A DNA stretch of 9,097 nucleotides from Thermoflexales bacterium (GCA_030834835.1 JAUQXD010001136.1:1-9097), one strand, 5' to 3'; positions 1 to 6,052 are shown, numbered from the stretch's first letter. Numbers and translations are program-made. The notes: generated from the sequence alone by a model not told the origin.

Positions 1-353
1 ACACGGCGAATGATTCGTACCTGTCACTGCAAAAGGGTGAGATCACATCGACACCGCAATCGTATTCGATTGCCGATGGCTTGCTGCCGACCGCGCCCGG
101 ACAATTGACGTTTCCGATTATGCAGCAGCATCTGGAATCTATCATGCTGGTGACGGACGAAGAGTTGGCGGCGGCGACGCGCTTCATGCTGCTGCGACTG
201 AAGCTGCTGGTTGAGCCAAGCGGCGCGGCCCCCATCGCGGCGCTGCTGGCGGACAAAGTGCCGAATGTGCAGGGCAAGAAGATCGGCGTGGTGCTGTCGG
301 GGGGCAACGTCGATCCGGGGAAGTTGGCAGAATTACTGACGAGTAACGAGTAA
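1..353 (+). CDS. Threonine/serine dehydratase-like PLP enzyme, C-terminal part (5' end outside window)
   Basis: This is the last ~116 codons of a fold-type II PLP enzyme (threonine ammonia-lyase / serine dehydratase / serine racemase group) that deaminates or racemises hydroxy-amino acids in the cytoplasm. The reading frame is open from base 3, so the gene starts upstream. Visible family marks are IADGL at about 66-80, GQLTFP near 99-116, the EPSGAA segment from 213 and the cofactor-binding Ser-Gly-Gly-Asn loop (SGGNVD) at 297-314; in this family the Ser contacts the PLP pyridine nitrogen. The protein ends soon after that loop, so there is no C-terminal ACT regulatory domain, which fits the short catabolic/racemase type rather than feedback-regulated biosynthetic IlvA. 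The PLP-lysine region is off the window, so substrate cannot be decided. The last codons lie in a 7-bp-period repeat. Confidence 0.85.
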   Translation, partial: TANDSYLSLQKGEITSTPQSYSIADGLLPTAPGQLTFPIMQQHLESIMLVTDEELAAATRFMLLRLKLLVEPSGAAPIAALLADKVPNVQGKKIGVVLSGGNVDPGKLAELLTSNE

Positions 354-379
354 TGCGTAATGTGGGATGAGAGAAGATA
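331..379 (+). repeat. Heptamer-period degenerate repeat across a gene junction
   Basis: From 331 to 379 the sequence reads as seven consecutive 7-mers of related form: aattact, gacgagt, aacgagt, aatgcgt, aatgtgg, gatgaga, gaagata. It supplies the last codons and stop of the dehydratase gene and the possible first codons of the acetyltransferase. It resembles the short tandemly repeated heptamer sequences known between genes in cyanobacteria and some other phyla. Two related tracts occur in this window, at 3496-3544 and 8091-8118. Confidence 0.55.
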
Positions 380-975
380 TGGAGTTAGAAACCGAGCGCC
401 TGATGATTAGGACGGTAATAGATGAAGCAGCGATGCTGGCGGTGTACGAGCAGTGCGCGGATTACCTTGCGCTGCAAACGCCGGAGCCGCCGTCGGGTGC
501 GATGGTCCAATCGGATGTGGCGACGACCGCCAAACTGGGCGGCGTTCTGGCGGGAATCTATCGCCGTGATTCAAACGAGTTGATCGGCATGATCAGTTTC
601 GTGCCGCAGAATTTTCGCGGGCAGCGCGATTATGCGTTCGTGCTGAACTTGATGATCGGATCGACGCAACGACGACAAGGATACGGTACGGAAGCCTATC
701 GGGCGGTTGAGGAATCTATCTGGCGCGACGAAGACGTGAAGCGCATCGGCGCGCTGCTGCTGCCGCAGCATGAACCATCGTATGCGTTTGCGGAGAAACA
801 AGGCTTTGAACGCGCGGGCGGGCCGTTTAAGAACAAGCGCGGTTATGGGCTGTGGGCGTTTACTAAGAAGCGTCCGGGGCTGGCCGAAACGCCCGGTGAG
901 GTGATCTGGCGTCAGACGCAGCAGGTGCTGGGCGGCTCGCCGTTTGATGCACCGTTGTTGCGAAGCGAGAATTGA
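379..975 (+). CDS. GNAT-family N-acetyltransferase
   Basis: A 198-residue protein of the Gcn5-related acetyltransferase fold, predicted to transfer an acetyl group from acetyl-CoA to an amine. The N-terminus (METERLMIRT-like, here MELETERLMIRTV) is the usual first strand of RimJ/RimL-type members. The acetyl-CoA pyrophosphate-binding motif A is seen as QRRQGYG, encoded at 667-687 (Q/R-x-x-G-x-G/A pattern), and a late SYAFAEKQGFERAG segment matches the usual 'A..N.GF...G' motif B region. An in-frame ATG at 367 would add four residues (MRED); I prefer 379 because it gives the canonical family start and has a purine-rich GAGAGAAG just upstream, although spacing is short and the upstream DNA is repeat. 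Substrate cannot be told; it might modify a protein N-terminus, an antibiotic or a metabolite. The gap from the dehydratase stop is 25 bp, so the two may be cotranscribed. Confidence 0.85.
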   Translation: MELETERLMIRTVIDEAAMLAVYEQCADYLALQTPEPPSGAMVQSDVATTAKLGGVLAGIYRRDSNELIGMISFVPQNFRGQRDYAFVLNLMIGSTQRRQGYGTEAYRAVEESIWRDEDVKRIGALLLPQHEPSYAFAEKQGFERAGGPFKNKRGYGLWAFTKKRPGLAETPGEVIWRQTQQVLGGSPFDAPLLRSEN

Positions 976-980
976 GCGCA

Positions 981-1028
981 GTAGGTCGAGGCGGCTCCCA
1001 TGCCGCCGGGCGTGGGAGCCCGGTCTAC
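981..1028. repeat. REP-like imperfect palindrome
   Basis: Between the acetyltransferase and SRPBCC genes lies an imperfect palindrome. GTAG at 981-984 faces CTAC at 1025-1028, and GGCTCCCA at 993-1000 pairs perfectly with TGGGAGCC at 1013-1020. The inner GCC/GGC (1002-1004 with 1009-1011) can add three pairs around a GCCG loop. The form matches small extragenic palindromes dispersed in high-GC genomes; copy number cannot be seen from one window. It could also help stabilise or end the upstream transcript. Confidence 0.55.
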
Positions 1029-1046
1029 GGTGCCGCGAGAATTGAT

Positions 1047-1065
1047 CACCCGTTGGGTGTCTTTT
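1047..1065 (+). terminator. Small terminator-like hairpin after the acetyltransferase gene
   Basis: CACCC (1047-1051), a 3-nt GTT loop and GGGTG (1055-1059) form a short GC-rich stem followed by TCTTTT (1060-1065). The stem has only 5 bp, so this is a modest candidate for a rho-independent terminator. Confidence 0.4.
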
Positions 1066-1094
1066 CGAACGCCCTTTCGGTGCATGGCACTTTG

Positions 1095-1103
1095 TGGTAT
1101 CCT
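1095..1103 (+). promoter_or_regulatory. Possible extended -10 promoter element for the SRPBCC gene
   Basis: TGG-TATCCT (1095-1103) resembles an extended -10 element. A transcript from about 1110 would give a ~35-nt leader containing the ribosome binding site at 1130-1134. No convincing -35 hexamer is present, so this is tentative. Confidence 0.3.
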
Positions 1104-1129
1104 CACAGCCGCCGACACCCACTTTACTC

Positions 1130-1134
1130 AGGAG
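1130..1134 (+). promoter_or_regulatory. Ribosome binding site that decides the start at 1144
   Basis: AGGAG at 1130-1134 is 9 nt upstream of ATG 1144. The reading frame is open back to an ATG at 1000, but that one lies inside the palindrome and lacks such a site. Confidence 0.6.
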
Positions 1135-1143
1135 CACAACTGC

Positions 1144-1554
1144 ATGGCTGATATGATCCGATACTCGATCGACGTGGCCGCCAAACCGGCGGACGTTTAT
1201 GCGCTGGCCGAAGACCCCAGGTTGGGACAGTTGTTTATCCCGGCGCGCGACGTGGCCGAGGTCATTCAAACCGGCGGGCGCGTCAAATCGTTTACGACTA
1301 AGACGGGCAAAGGTGAATTTACCACGCACGATTTTCCCAAGCGTTGGGAGGCCGAGTATCTCTGGAAGGGCTATCGAGCGCGGTACGAATTCCGATTGGA
1401 GCCGCACAGCGACAAAGTCACGCGCCTGATGCTGGACGTGGCATTGCAGCCGCAATCGTTTATGGGGCGCGTGTTTGCGTCCAAGACGCGCTTTGACTTG
1501 AAGGGGCGCGTGTCGGAACGGCTGACAGCGATTCAAAAGCAATTTAGCAAATAG
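1144..1554 (+). CDS. SRPBCC-fold (START/Bet v1-like) protein
   Basis: A 136-residue cytoplasmic protein that reads as a compact polyketide-cyclase/START-like (SRPBCC) domain: an initial strand plus short helix (IRYSIDVAAKPADVYALAEDPR), then alternating strands, a WEAEYLW..YRARYEFRLEP hairpin, and a long C-terminal helix (about residues 116-135, FDLKGRVSERLTAIQKQFSK). Such folds bind hydrophobic ligands in a central cavity; catalytic residues are not conserved enough to assign a reaction. The start at 1144 is chosen because it has an AGGAG site and yields the canonical first strand, whereas the upstream 48 in-frame codons fall in the palindrome/terminator region. It looks monocistronic: a possible promoter lies just upstream and a fresh strong promoter follows 16 bp after its stop. 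Confidence 0.75.
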   Translation: MADMIRYSIDVAAKPADVYALAEDPRLGQLFIPARDVAEVIQTGGRVKSFTTKTGKGEFTTHDFPKRWEAEYLWKGYRARYEFRLEPHSDKVTRLMLDVALQPQSFMGRVFASKTRFDLKGRVSERLTAIQKQFSK

Positions 1555-1569
1555 TACTGAATAAGCGCA

Positions 1570-1597
1570 TTGACAAGCGGCCATATCGGCCTAAAAT
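1570..1597 (+). promoter_or_regulatory. Sigma70-type promoter of the ABC transporter operon
   Basis: A consensus -35 TTGACA (1570-1575), a 16-nt spacer and a -10 TAAAAT (1592-1597) predict transcription from about 1604 with a ~57-nt leader. Within the spacer a CGGCC pentamer is repeated (1578-1582 and 1587-1591); its GGCC cores also form an inverted repeat, so a regulator could bind between the two hexamers. The operator idea is inference. Confidence 0.65.
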
Positions 1598-1647
1598 TGC
1601 GCCTCATATTGGATGACGAATCGCTGCGTCATTCAAATCCATACTCC

Positions 1648-1656
1648 AGGGAGGAG
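1648..1656 (+). promoter_or_regulatory. Strong ribosome binding site for the lipoprotein gene
   Basis: AGGGAGGAG at 1648-1656 is close to ideal and sits just before ATG 1661. It fixes the start 48 bp inside the longest open frame and fits high expression of a binding protein. Confidence 0.75.
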
Positions 1657-1660
1657 ACCC

Positions 1661-2527
1661 ATGAAGACGTTTCGCGTCGTTAGTGTGTTGTTGATCGGTT
1701 TGCTCGTCATGGCGGCCTGTGCGCCGGCCGCTGCGCCGACTCCAGCCGCGCCAGCGGCACCCGCCGCCCCGGCGGCCAGTGGTTTGCCCGATCTGGGTGG
1801 CAAAGAAGTGACCATTGCCATCGAGAATGCGTATATCCCCTTCAACTACATCCGGTTGGACAACGGTAAGGCCGAAGGCTGGGACTATGATGCGCTGGCC
1901 GAGATTTGCAAGCGGCTGAACTGCAAACCGGTCTACAAAGAAATCGGCTGGGACAGCATGATCACCGCCGTGTCGCAGGGCCAGTTTGACCTGGCCGCCG
2001 ACGGCATCACCATTACCGATGAGCGCGCCAAGACCGTCGATTTCTCCGACGGCTACATCGCGGTCGATCAGCGCATCATGGTGAGCAAAGACTCGCCCAT
2101 TGCCAGCATCAACGAGTTCAAGACCAGCACCACGCTGAAGATCGGCACCCAGAAGGGCACCACCAACTACGATGAGGCCATCAAACTGGTGGGCGACGCG
2201 CGGGTGGTGGGCTTTGATACGTTTGGCGATGCGGTGCAAGCCTTGATCGCTAAGGACGTCGACGGTGTCGCTATCGACGATACGGCCGGGGTGGGCTATG
2301 TGGGCGTGAACGCCGACAAGATCAAGTTGCTGCCGGAGAAGATGGTGGGCCAGCAGTTGGGCTTTGTCTTCCCCAAAGGCTCGGCGCTGGTGAAGCCGTT
2401 CAACGCCGCGCTGGCGGCGATGCGCGCCGACGGCACGCTGGAAGCGCTGGCCAAGAAGTGGTTCGGCGGCACGCAGCTGACGTACGACGAAATTGCCCCG
2501 GTCACGTACCCAACGCCGACGCCGTAA
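1661..2527 (+). CDS. Amino-acid ABC transporter substrate-binding lipoprotein (SBP family 3)
   Basis: A 288-residue extracytoplasmic solute-binding protein of the polar amino acid family (SBP_bac_3), delivering a ligand, probably an amino acid, to the permease encoded next. Residues 1-19 are a lipoprotein signal peptide with a lipobox ending MAAC, so Cys20 should be lipidated. Residues 21-39 are an Ala/Pro-rich tether. The two-lobed domain runs from about 46 to 270; family signatures are [10 protein letters not shown] (73-82), where a Gly-x-Asp pattern lines the ligand site, and [15 protein letters not shown] (118-132). The C-terminus is a short Thr/Pro tail. Start is set by the AGGGAGGAG site and signal peptide. 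Promoter at 1570-1597, a stable hairpin after the stop and a permease 107 bp downstream fit the usual pattern where the binding protein is made in excess. Specificity (for example His/Arg/Gln/cystine) cannot be told. Confidence 0.92.
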   Translation: MKTFRVVSVLLIGLLVMAACAPAAAPTPAAPAAPAAPAASGLPDLGGKEVTIAIENAYIPFNYIRLDNGKAEGWDYDALAEICKRLNCKPVYKEIGWDSMITAVSQGQFDLAADGITITDERAKTVDFSDGYIAVDQRIMVSKDSPIASINEFKTSTTLKIGTQKGTTNYDEAIKLVGDARVVGFDTFGDAVQALIAKDVDGVAIDDTAGVGYVGVNADKIKLLPEKMVGQQLGFVFPKGSALVKPFNAALAAMRADGTLEALAKKWFGGTQLTYDEIAPVTYPTPTP

Positions 2528-2546
2528 ATCGAAACGGTTTAGTCAC

Positions 2547-2587
2547 AGAAAGTCCGGCTTCTGCCTCTCGCGGAAGTCGGACTTTCT
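2547..2587 (+). terminator. Intercistronic hairpin (partial terminator / mRNA stabiliser)
   Basis: The 15-nt arms 2547-2561 and 2573-2587 are complementary along their length with a single G-T wobble, around an 11-nt loop. The U-tract after it is weak, so partial termination or protection of the upstream mRNA 3' end is more likely than full termination. That would raise binding-protein level relative to permease. Confidence 0.7.
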
Positions 2588-2634
2588 CTATCCAGCCTCG
2601 ACTGCGCCAGACTTCAGACAGATCGGACAGACCC

Positions 2635-3498
2635 ATGACAACTAAGACGGACGCGAATGTCCCGGGAACGATTCAGGTACAGTTCATCGAACGACTGGCG
2701 CGGCTCCCGTGGTGGTTCATGATCATTGTCCTGCTGGGCTTGATCATCCTGTATAACATTCTGACCCAGGACCTGTACGCCACCATCTTTGGGCGCATTG
2801 CCAGCGGACTGTGGGTCACTGTGCGCGTGGCCGTCATCTCGTATGCTTTTGCGCTGGTCATCGGCCTGATTGTGGCGCTGGGTCGCGTCTCAAAAAATCC
2901 GATCGCGTATAACCTGGCGACCCTGTACGTCAACATCATTCGCGGCGTGCCGATCCTGGTGCAGATCATTTACGTGGCGTTCGTGATCGCCCCGGCGTTG
3001 GTGGCCCTGCTCAACGGGCTGGGCGACGCGCTGATCCCGGTATTTGGCGAAGAGAATTTTCTGGCGAAGATGACACTGCAAGACATCGAGAGTGAAGTGC
3101 GGGTGATCATCGCGCTGGCGCTGGCGTATGGCGGCTTTGAGGCTGAGACGTTCCGGGCCGGCATCGAGTCGATCGGGCGCGGACAGATGGAAGCCGCGCG
3201 CTCGCTGGGCATGAGTTACTTTCAGGCGATGCGCTACATCATTCTGCCGCAGGCTTTACGCCGCGTGCTGCCGCCGCTGGGCAACGACTTCGTGTCGATG
3301 ATCAAGGACTCGTCGCTGGTGTCGGTGTTGGGCGTGCGCGATATGACGCAGGAAGCGCGCCTGTACGCCGCCCGATCGTTCTTGTATCTCGAAACGTACA
3401 GCGTGCTGGCCTTCAACTATCTGGTGCTCACGTTCTCGCTCTCGATGGGCGTGAAGTTCCTCGAGAATCGCCTGGGCCGGGGCGGGAAAGGCTCGTGA
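2635..3498 (+). CDS. Amino-acid ABC transporter permease (HisM/GlnP family)
   Basis: A 287-residue inner-membrane permease of the polar amino acid importer family. Hydrophobic segments lie at about 27-44, 58-82, 105-128, 155-170, 216-235 and 255-275. The cytoplasmic EAA loop that docks the ATPase is seen at 186-205, with Glu186-Ala-Ala, Gly192 and Leu-Pro at 204-205, as in the family. A longer open frame begins at 2458 within the binding-protein gene and hairpin; ATG 2635 is preferred as it begins after the hairpin and gives a normal N-terminus, though the ribosome site (GGACAG region) is weak. No ATP-binding subunit follows: the next gene is unrelated, so the ATPase must be encoded elsewhere or shared. 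A single permease gene implies a homodimeric channel. Confidence 0.92.
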   Translation: MTTKTDANVPGTIQVQFIERLARLPWWFMIIVLLGLIILYNILTQDLYATIFGRIASGLWVTVRVAVISYAFALVIGLIVALGRVSKNPIAYNLATLYVNIIRGVPILVQIIYVAFVIAPALVALLNGLGDALIPVFGEENFLAKMTLQDIESEVRVIIALALAYGGFEAETFRAGIESIGRGQMEAARSLGMSYFQAMRYIILPQALRRVLPPLGNDFVSMIKDSSLVSVLGVRDMTQEARLYAARSFLYLETYSVLAFNYLVLTFSLSMGVKFLENRLGRGGKGS

Positions 3499-3544
3499 AA
3501 AGTGAAGAGTGATGGGACGTATTTTCACTCGTCATTCGTTATGA
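3496..3544. repeat. Heptamer-type repeat with inverted halves at a gene junction
   Basis: The permease stop is the start of a run of 7-mers tgaaaag, tgaagag, tgatggg (3496-3516), and after an 7-nt gap complementary-strand versions follow: ttcactc, gtcattc, gttatga (3524-3544). GTGAAAA (3495-3501) can pair with TTTTCAC (3522-3528). The tract spans the permease stop and the ATG of the next gene and leaves no ordinary ribosome binding site. An in-frame GTG at 3502 lies within it and is not favoured as a start. Confidence 0.5.
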
Positions 3545-4968
3545 ACGTCGTCCTCATTTCCACTTATGAACTCGGCCACCAGCCGTTTGGTCTGGCCTCG
3601 CCGGCGGCGTGGCTGAAAGCCGCGGGCGCGACGGTGACGTGCTTCGATCTGGCCGTGTCGCACCTCGATCGGGATGTGATCGCCGAAGCCGATCTGATTG
3701 CGTTCTACGTGCCCATGCACACGGCCACACGCATCGCGGGCCAGTTTATTCCCCGCGTACGATCGATCAACCCTCACGCGCACTTGTGTGCTTACGGTCT
3801 GTACGCGCCGCTCAACGCCGATTATCTGCGCGGCCTCGGCGTGACGACGATCCTCGGCGGCGAGTTTGAAGAGGGGTTGGTGGCGGTCTATCGACTGTTG
3901 CTCCCCTCTCCTGAGAACCGTTCGCGATTCTGGGGAGAGGGGTTGTGGGTGAAGCAGTCCGAGCCTATGATTTCGCTGGCACGGCAGAACTTCCTCACAC
4001 CCGATCGATCCGGCTTGCCCCACTTAAGCAAGTACGCTTATCTGGATCGCGTCGATGGTTGCAAGAAGGTGGTGGGCTACACGGAGACGACGCGCGGCTG
4101 CAAACATCTGTGCCGCCACTGTCCCATCGTGCCGGTGTACAACGGCCAATTTCGCGTGGTGCCGTTCGATGTCGTGATCGACGACATTGAGCAGCAGATG
4201 GAAGCGGGCGCGGGGCACATCACGTTTGGCGACCCCGACTTCTTCAACGGGCCGGGACACACCATCCCGATCGTGGAGAAGTTCCATCAATTGTGGGCGT
4301 TTGCCACTTACGACGTCACGATCAAGATCGAGCATCTGCTGAAGTATGCACGTTGGCTGCCCGTGCTGCGCGACACCGGCTGCCTGTTTATCACGAGCGC
4401 AGTGGAAGCCGTCGACGACGCTATTCTCGAAGTCTTTGACAAGCATCACACCCGCGCTGATTTCGTCAAAGCCGCGGCCTTGTTGAAAGACAACGGATTG
4501 ACGTTGAATCCGACCTTTGTGGCGTTCAACCCGTGGATTTCGTTGAGCGGCTATCGTGACTTGCTGCAAACGATCGCGGAACTTGACCTGATCGATCACG
4601 TCGCGACGGTGCAGTATGCGATTCGATTGTTGATCCCGGCCGGCTCGAAGCTGCTGGATCGATCGGATGTGCAGCAGCTGAGCGGGCCGTTCGATCAGGC
4701 CGCGTTGGTGTATCCGTGGGCGCATCTCGATCCGCGCGTCGATCTGCTGTATGAAGCCGTGCTGGCCTCCGTCACCGAGGCGCAAGCGGCGGGCTTCTCG
4801 CGGGGCGAGATCTTCGATCGGGTCTGGGCCATAACCGCGCATGCGCTGAATGATGCTCGTCCCAGCCCGCGCCCCGATCGAGCGTCGACGCCGATCCCGC
4901 ATCTGAGTGAGTCATGGTACTGTTGAGCAGAGCCACTCGAGGAGCAGGTTGCTCCCGAATGGGTGTGA
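3541..4968 (+). CDS. B12-binding-type radical SAM selenoprotein with Cys-Sec-Ala-Glu-Pro tail (TGA 4924-4926 recoded)
   Basis: Reading TGA 4924-4926 as selenocysteine gives 475 residues; as a stop, 461 (end 4926). Residues 1-117 form a Rossmann-like N-terminal domain of the cobalamin-binding type (LISTYELGHQPFGLASPAAW start); the classical DxHxxG cobalamin motif is not obvious. The radical SAM cluster motif CxxxCxxC is Cys187, Cys191, Cys194 (RGCKHLCRHC), with a GDPDFFNGPGH segment at 230-240 in the barrel. Residues 121-134 are encoded by an inserted palindrome. The tail after a Pro-rich linker reads WYC-Sec-AEP at 459-465 and ends EEQVAPEWV. From memory, NCBI names a 'CUAEP/CCAEP-tail radical SAM (seleno)protein' family with this tail; its reaction is unknown to me. 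Start 3541 gives the canonical first strand; GTG 3502 is the alternative. The permease gene lies 42 bp upstream; a terminator follows at once. Confidence 0.88.
3903..3942. repeat. REP-like palindrome inside the radical SAM coding region
   Basis: CCCCTCTCC (3903-3911) pairs perfectly with GGAGAGGGG (3934-3942). The interior adds AGAA (3914-3917) with TTCT (3928-3931) and CG/CG closing a TTCG tetraloop (3921-3924). The element continues into TTGTGGGTGAA, like dispersed intergenic palindromes containing CCCCTCTCC. It is in frame and encodes residues 121-134 in the linker between the two domains, so it was tolerated as an insertion. Confidence 0.75.
4934..4965 (+). promoter_or_regulatory. Putative bacterial SECIS element
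   Basis: Downstream of TGA 4924-4926, GGAGCA (4941-4946), loop GGT (4947-4949) and TGCTCC (4950-4955) form a perfect 6-bp stem. TCG (4937-4939) and CGA (4956-4958) extend it around a bulged A4940, and CAC/GTG (4934-4936, 4963-4965) may add a lower stem. The loop begins 20 nt after the TGA and starts with G, meeting the usual description of bacterial SECIS elements (short apical loop with an early G, roughly 16-37 nt after the UGA). It would bind SelB with Sec-tRNA. Confidence 0.78.
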
Positions 4969-4970
4969 CT

Positions 4971-5010
4971 AGACCTGACCGGTTTTCGCGAAGCGACCGG
5001 TCAGGTCTTT
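4971..5010 (+). terminator. Rho-independent terminator after the selenoprotein gene
   Basis: The 13-nt arms 4971-4983 and 4996-5008 are perfectly complementary; the loop holds a further CGC/GCG mini-stem (4987-4989 with 4993-4995). TTT and then CGTT follow the stem. It begins 2 nt after the second TGA (4966-4968), which fits translation extending to that stop. Confidence 0.8.
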
Positions 5011-5033
5011 CGTTAGGGCTTGCCTTGCGGGTG

Positions 5034-5039
5034 TATACT
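5034..5039 (+). promoter_or_regulatory. Candidate -10 element for the toroid-GYD-kinase operon
   Basis: TATACT (5034-5039) lies between the terminator and the next ribosome binding site and would start transcription near 5046. No good -35 hexamer is visible at 16-18 nt spacing. Confidence 0.4.
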
Positions 5040-5048
5040 GAATTTAAC

Positions 5049-5054
5049 AGGAGG
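5049..5054 (+). promoter_or_regulatory. Ribosome binding site that favours ATG 5063
   Basis: AGGAGG (5049-5054) is 8 nt from ATG 5063 but only 2 nt from the in-frame ATG at 5057. Normal spacing therefore points to 5063. Confidence 0.7.
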
Positions 5055-5062
5055 CGATGAAC

Positions 5063-6040
5063 ATGCCTGGAGCGATCGATTGGTTGTTGAGCGGCCCGCC
5101 CTGGGTGCAGTACCGCACCCGATTGGATTTGCTGGGCCAATCGGAACGCAGCAAAGACGTGCAGGCTGCACGTCAGGCTATGCTCGATCATCCACAAGTG
5201 CAGGCGTTGGTGAGCGAATTGGCTGAATGGCCCGGCCCGCCGCTGACCCGTCACAACGACGCGAGTCATCTGCTGCACAAACTCACGTTCATCGCCGATC
5301 TGGGTTTGCGCGCGACCGATCCCGGTGTCGATCGGATCGTCGATCGGGTGCTGGCACATCAGGCGGCTGAAGGTGTGTTTCAGGTGAAGGTCAACATCCC
5401 CACACATTTTGGCGGCACGGGCAAGGATCAATTCGCGTGGATGTTGTGCGATGCGCCGTCGATTGTGTATGCGCTGGCGAAGCTGGGTGTGAAGGATCGA
5501 CGTGTGAAGGTCGCGGCGAAATATCTCGCCGGGTTGATTCGCGACAATGGCTGGCCGTGCGCGGCCACGCCGGAGTTGGGCAAGTTTCACGGGCCGGGTC
5601 GCCGCAGCGATCCGTGCCCGTATGCGAATCTGATCGCGCTTAAAGCACTGGCGCAGACCCGCGAGTGGCACGACGACGATGTGTGCCGGCTCGGCGCGGA
5701 GACGCTGCTGCAATTGTGGCAGCACCGCACAGAACAGCGCCCGTATCTCTTTGCGATGGGCACCGACTTTGCCAGACTCAAGGCGCCGTTGATCTGGTAC
5801 GACGTCCTGCACGTGACAGAGGTGCTGACGCAATTCGAGTGGCTGCATAAAGATAAACGGTTGAACGAGGTGGCGGCGATCGTGACAGCGAAGGCCGACG
5901 ATCAAGGCCGCTTTACGCCGGAATCGATCTGGCAGGCGTGGCGCGACTGGGACTTCGGGCAGAAGCGCGAGCCATCAAGGTGGTTGACATTGGTCGCTGT
6001 GCGCGCCTCGAACCGGTTGATTGAACACGCACGCAATTAG
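5063..6040 (+). CDS. Alpha/alpha-toroid (terpenoid-cyclase/prenyltransferase-like) protein
   Basis: A 325-residue protein, first gene of a three-gene operon. It begins IDWLLSGPPWVQYRTRLDLLG, the same opening as the protein encoded at 7302-8312 (IHWLLDSTDPSVRYFTLTELL), and is mostly pairs of helices typical of the terpenoid cyclase/protein prenyltransferase toroid. Conserved-looking polar patches include RHNDASHLLHK, NIPTHFGG, NGWPCA, CPYANL and APLIWYDVLHV. I see no class II cyclase DxDD motif, so cyclase activity is not supported; no signal peptide or membrane segment is seen. Proteins of this family are common in Chloroflexota and are often left hypothetical or mislabelled. It may bind a hydrophobic or modified substrate; the function is unknown. 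The next gene starts 12 bp after its stop, so translation is probably coupled. Confidence 0.75.
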   Translation: MPGAIDWLLSGPPWVQYRTRLDLLGQSERSKDVQAARQAMLDHPQVQALVSELAEWPGPPLTRHNDASHLLHKLTFIADLGLRATDPGVDRIVDRVLAHQAAEGVFQVKVNIPTHFGGTGKDQFAWMLCDAPSIVYALAKLGVKDRRVKVAAKYLAGLIRDNGWPCAATPELGKFHGPGRRSDPCPYANLIALKALAQTREWHDDDVCRLGAETLLQLWQHRTEQRPYLFAMGTDFARLKAPLIWYDVLHVTEVLTQFEWLHKDKRLNEVAAIVTAKADDQGRFTPESIWQAWRDWDFGQKREPSRWLTLVAVRASNRLIEHARN

Positions 6041-6052
6041 AAAGGAGTTGAC

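Noticed and set aside
81..353. Separate small gene starting at TTG 81
   Set aside because: The frame is open upstream to base 3 and the upstream codons continue the dehydratase family sequence, so this is the end of a longer gene.
571..1584. 337-codon open frame on the - strand
   Set aside because: It overlaps two + strand genes with clear family motifs, is rich in Arg/His/Gln as expected from reverse reading of GC-rich codons, and resembles no family.
4024..4902. 292-codon open frame on the - strand
   Set aside because: It is entirely antisense to the radical SAM domain whose CxxxCxxC motif is clear; no motif of its own.
4924..4926. TGA as the ordinary end of the radical SAM gene
   Set aside because: The downstream Ala-Glu-Pro codons, SECIS-like hairpin and terminator placed after the second TGA favour recoding. 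It stays the alternative until the selenocysteine machinery is confirmed.
4772..5905. 377-codon open frame on the - strand
   Set aside because: It runs antisense across the selenoprotein tail, a terminator and the first toroid gene; composition is that of a shadow frame and no domain is recognisable.
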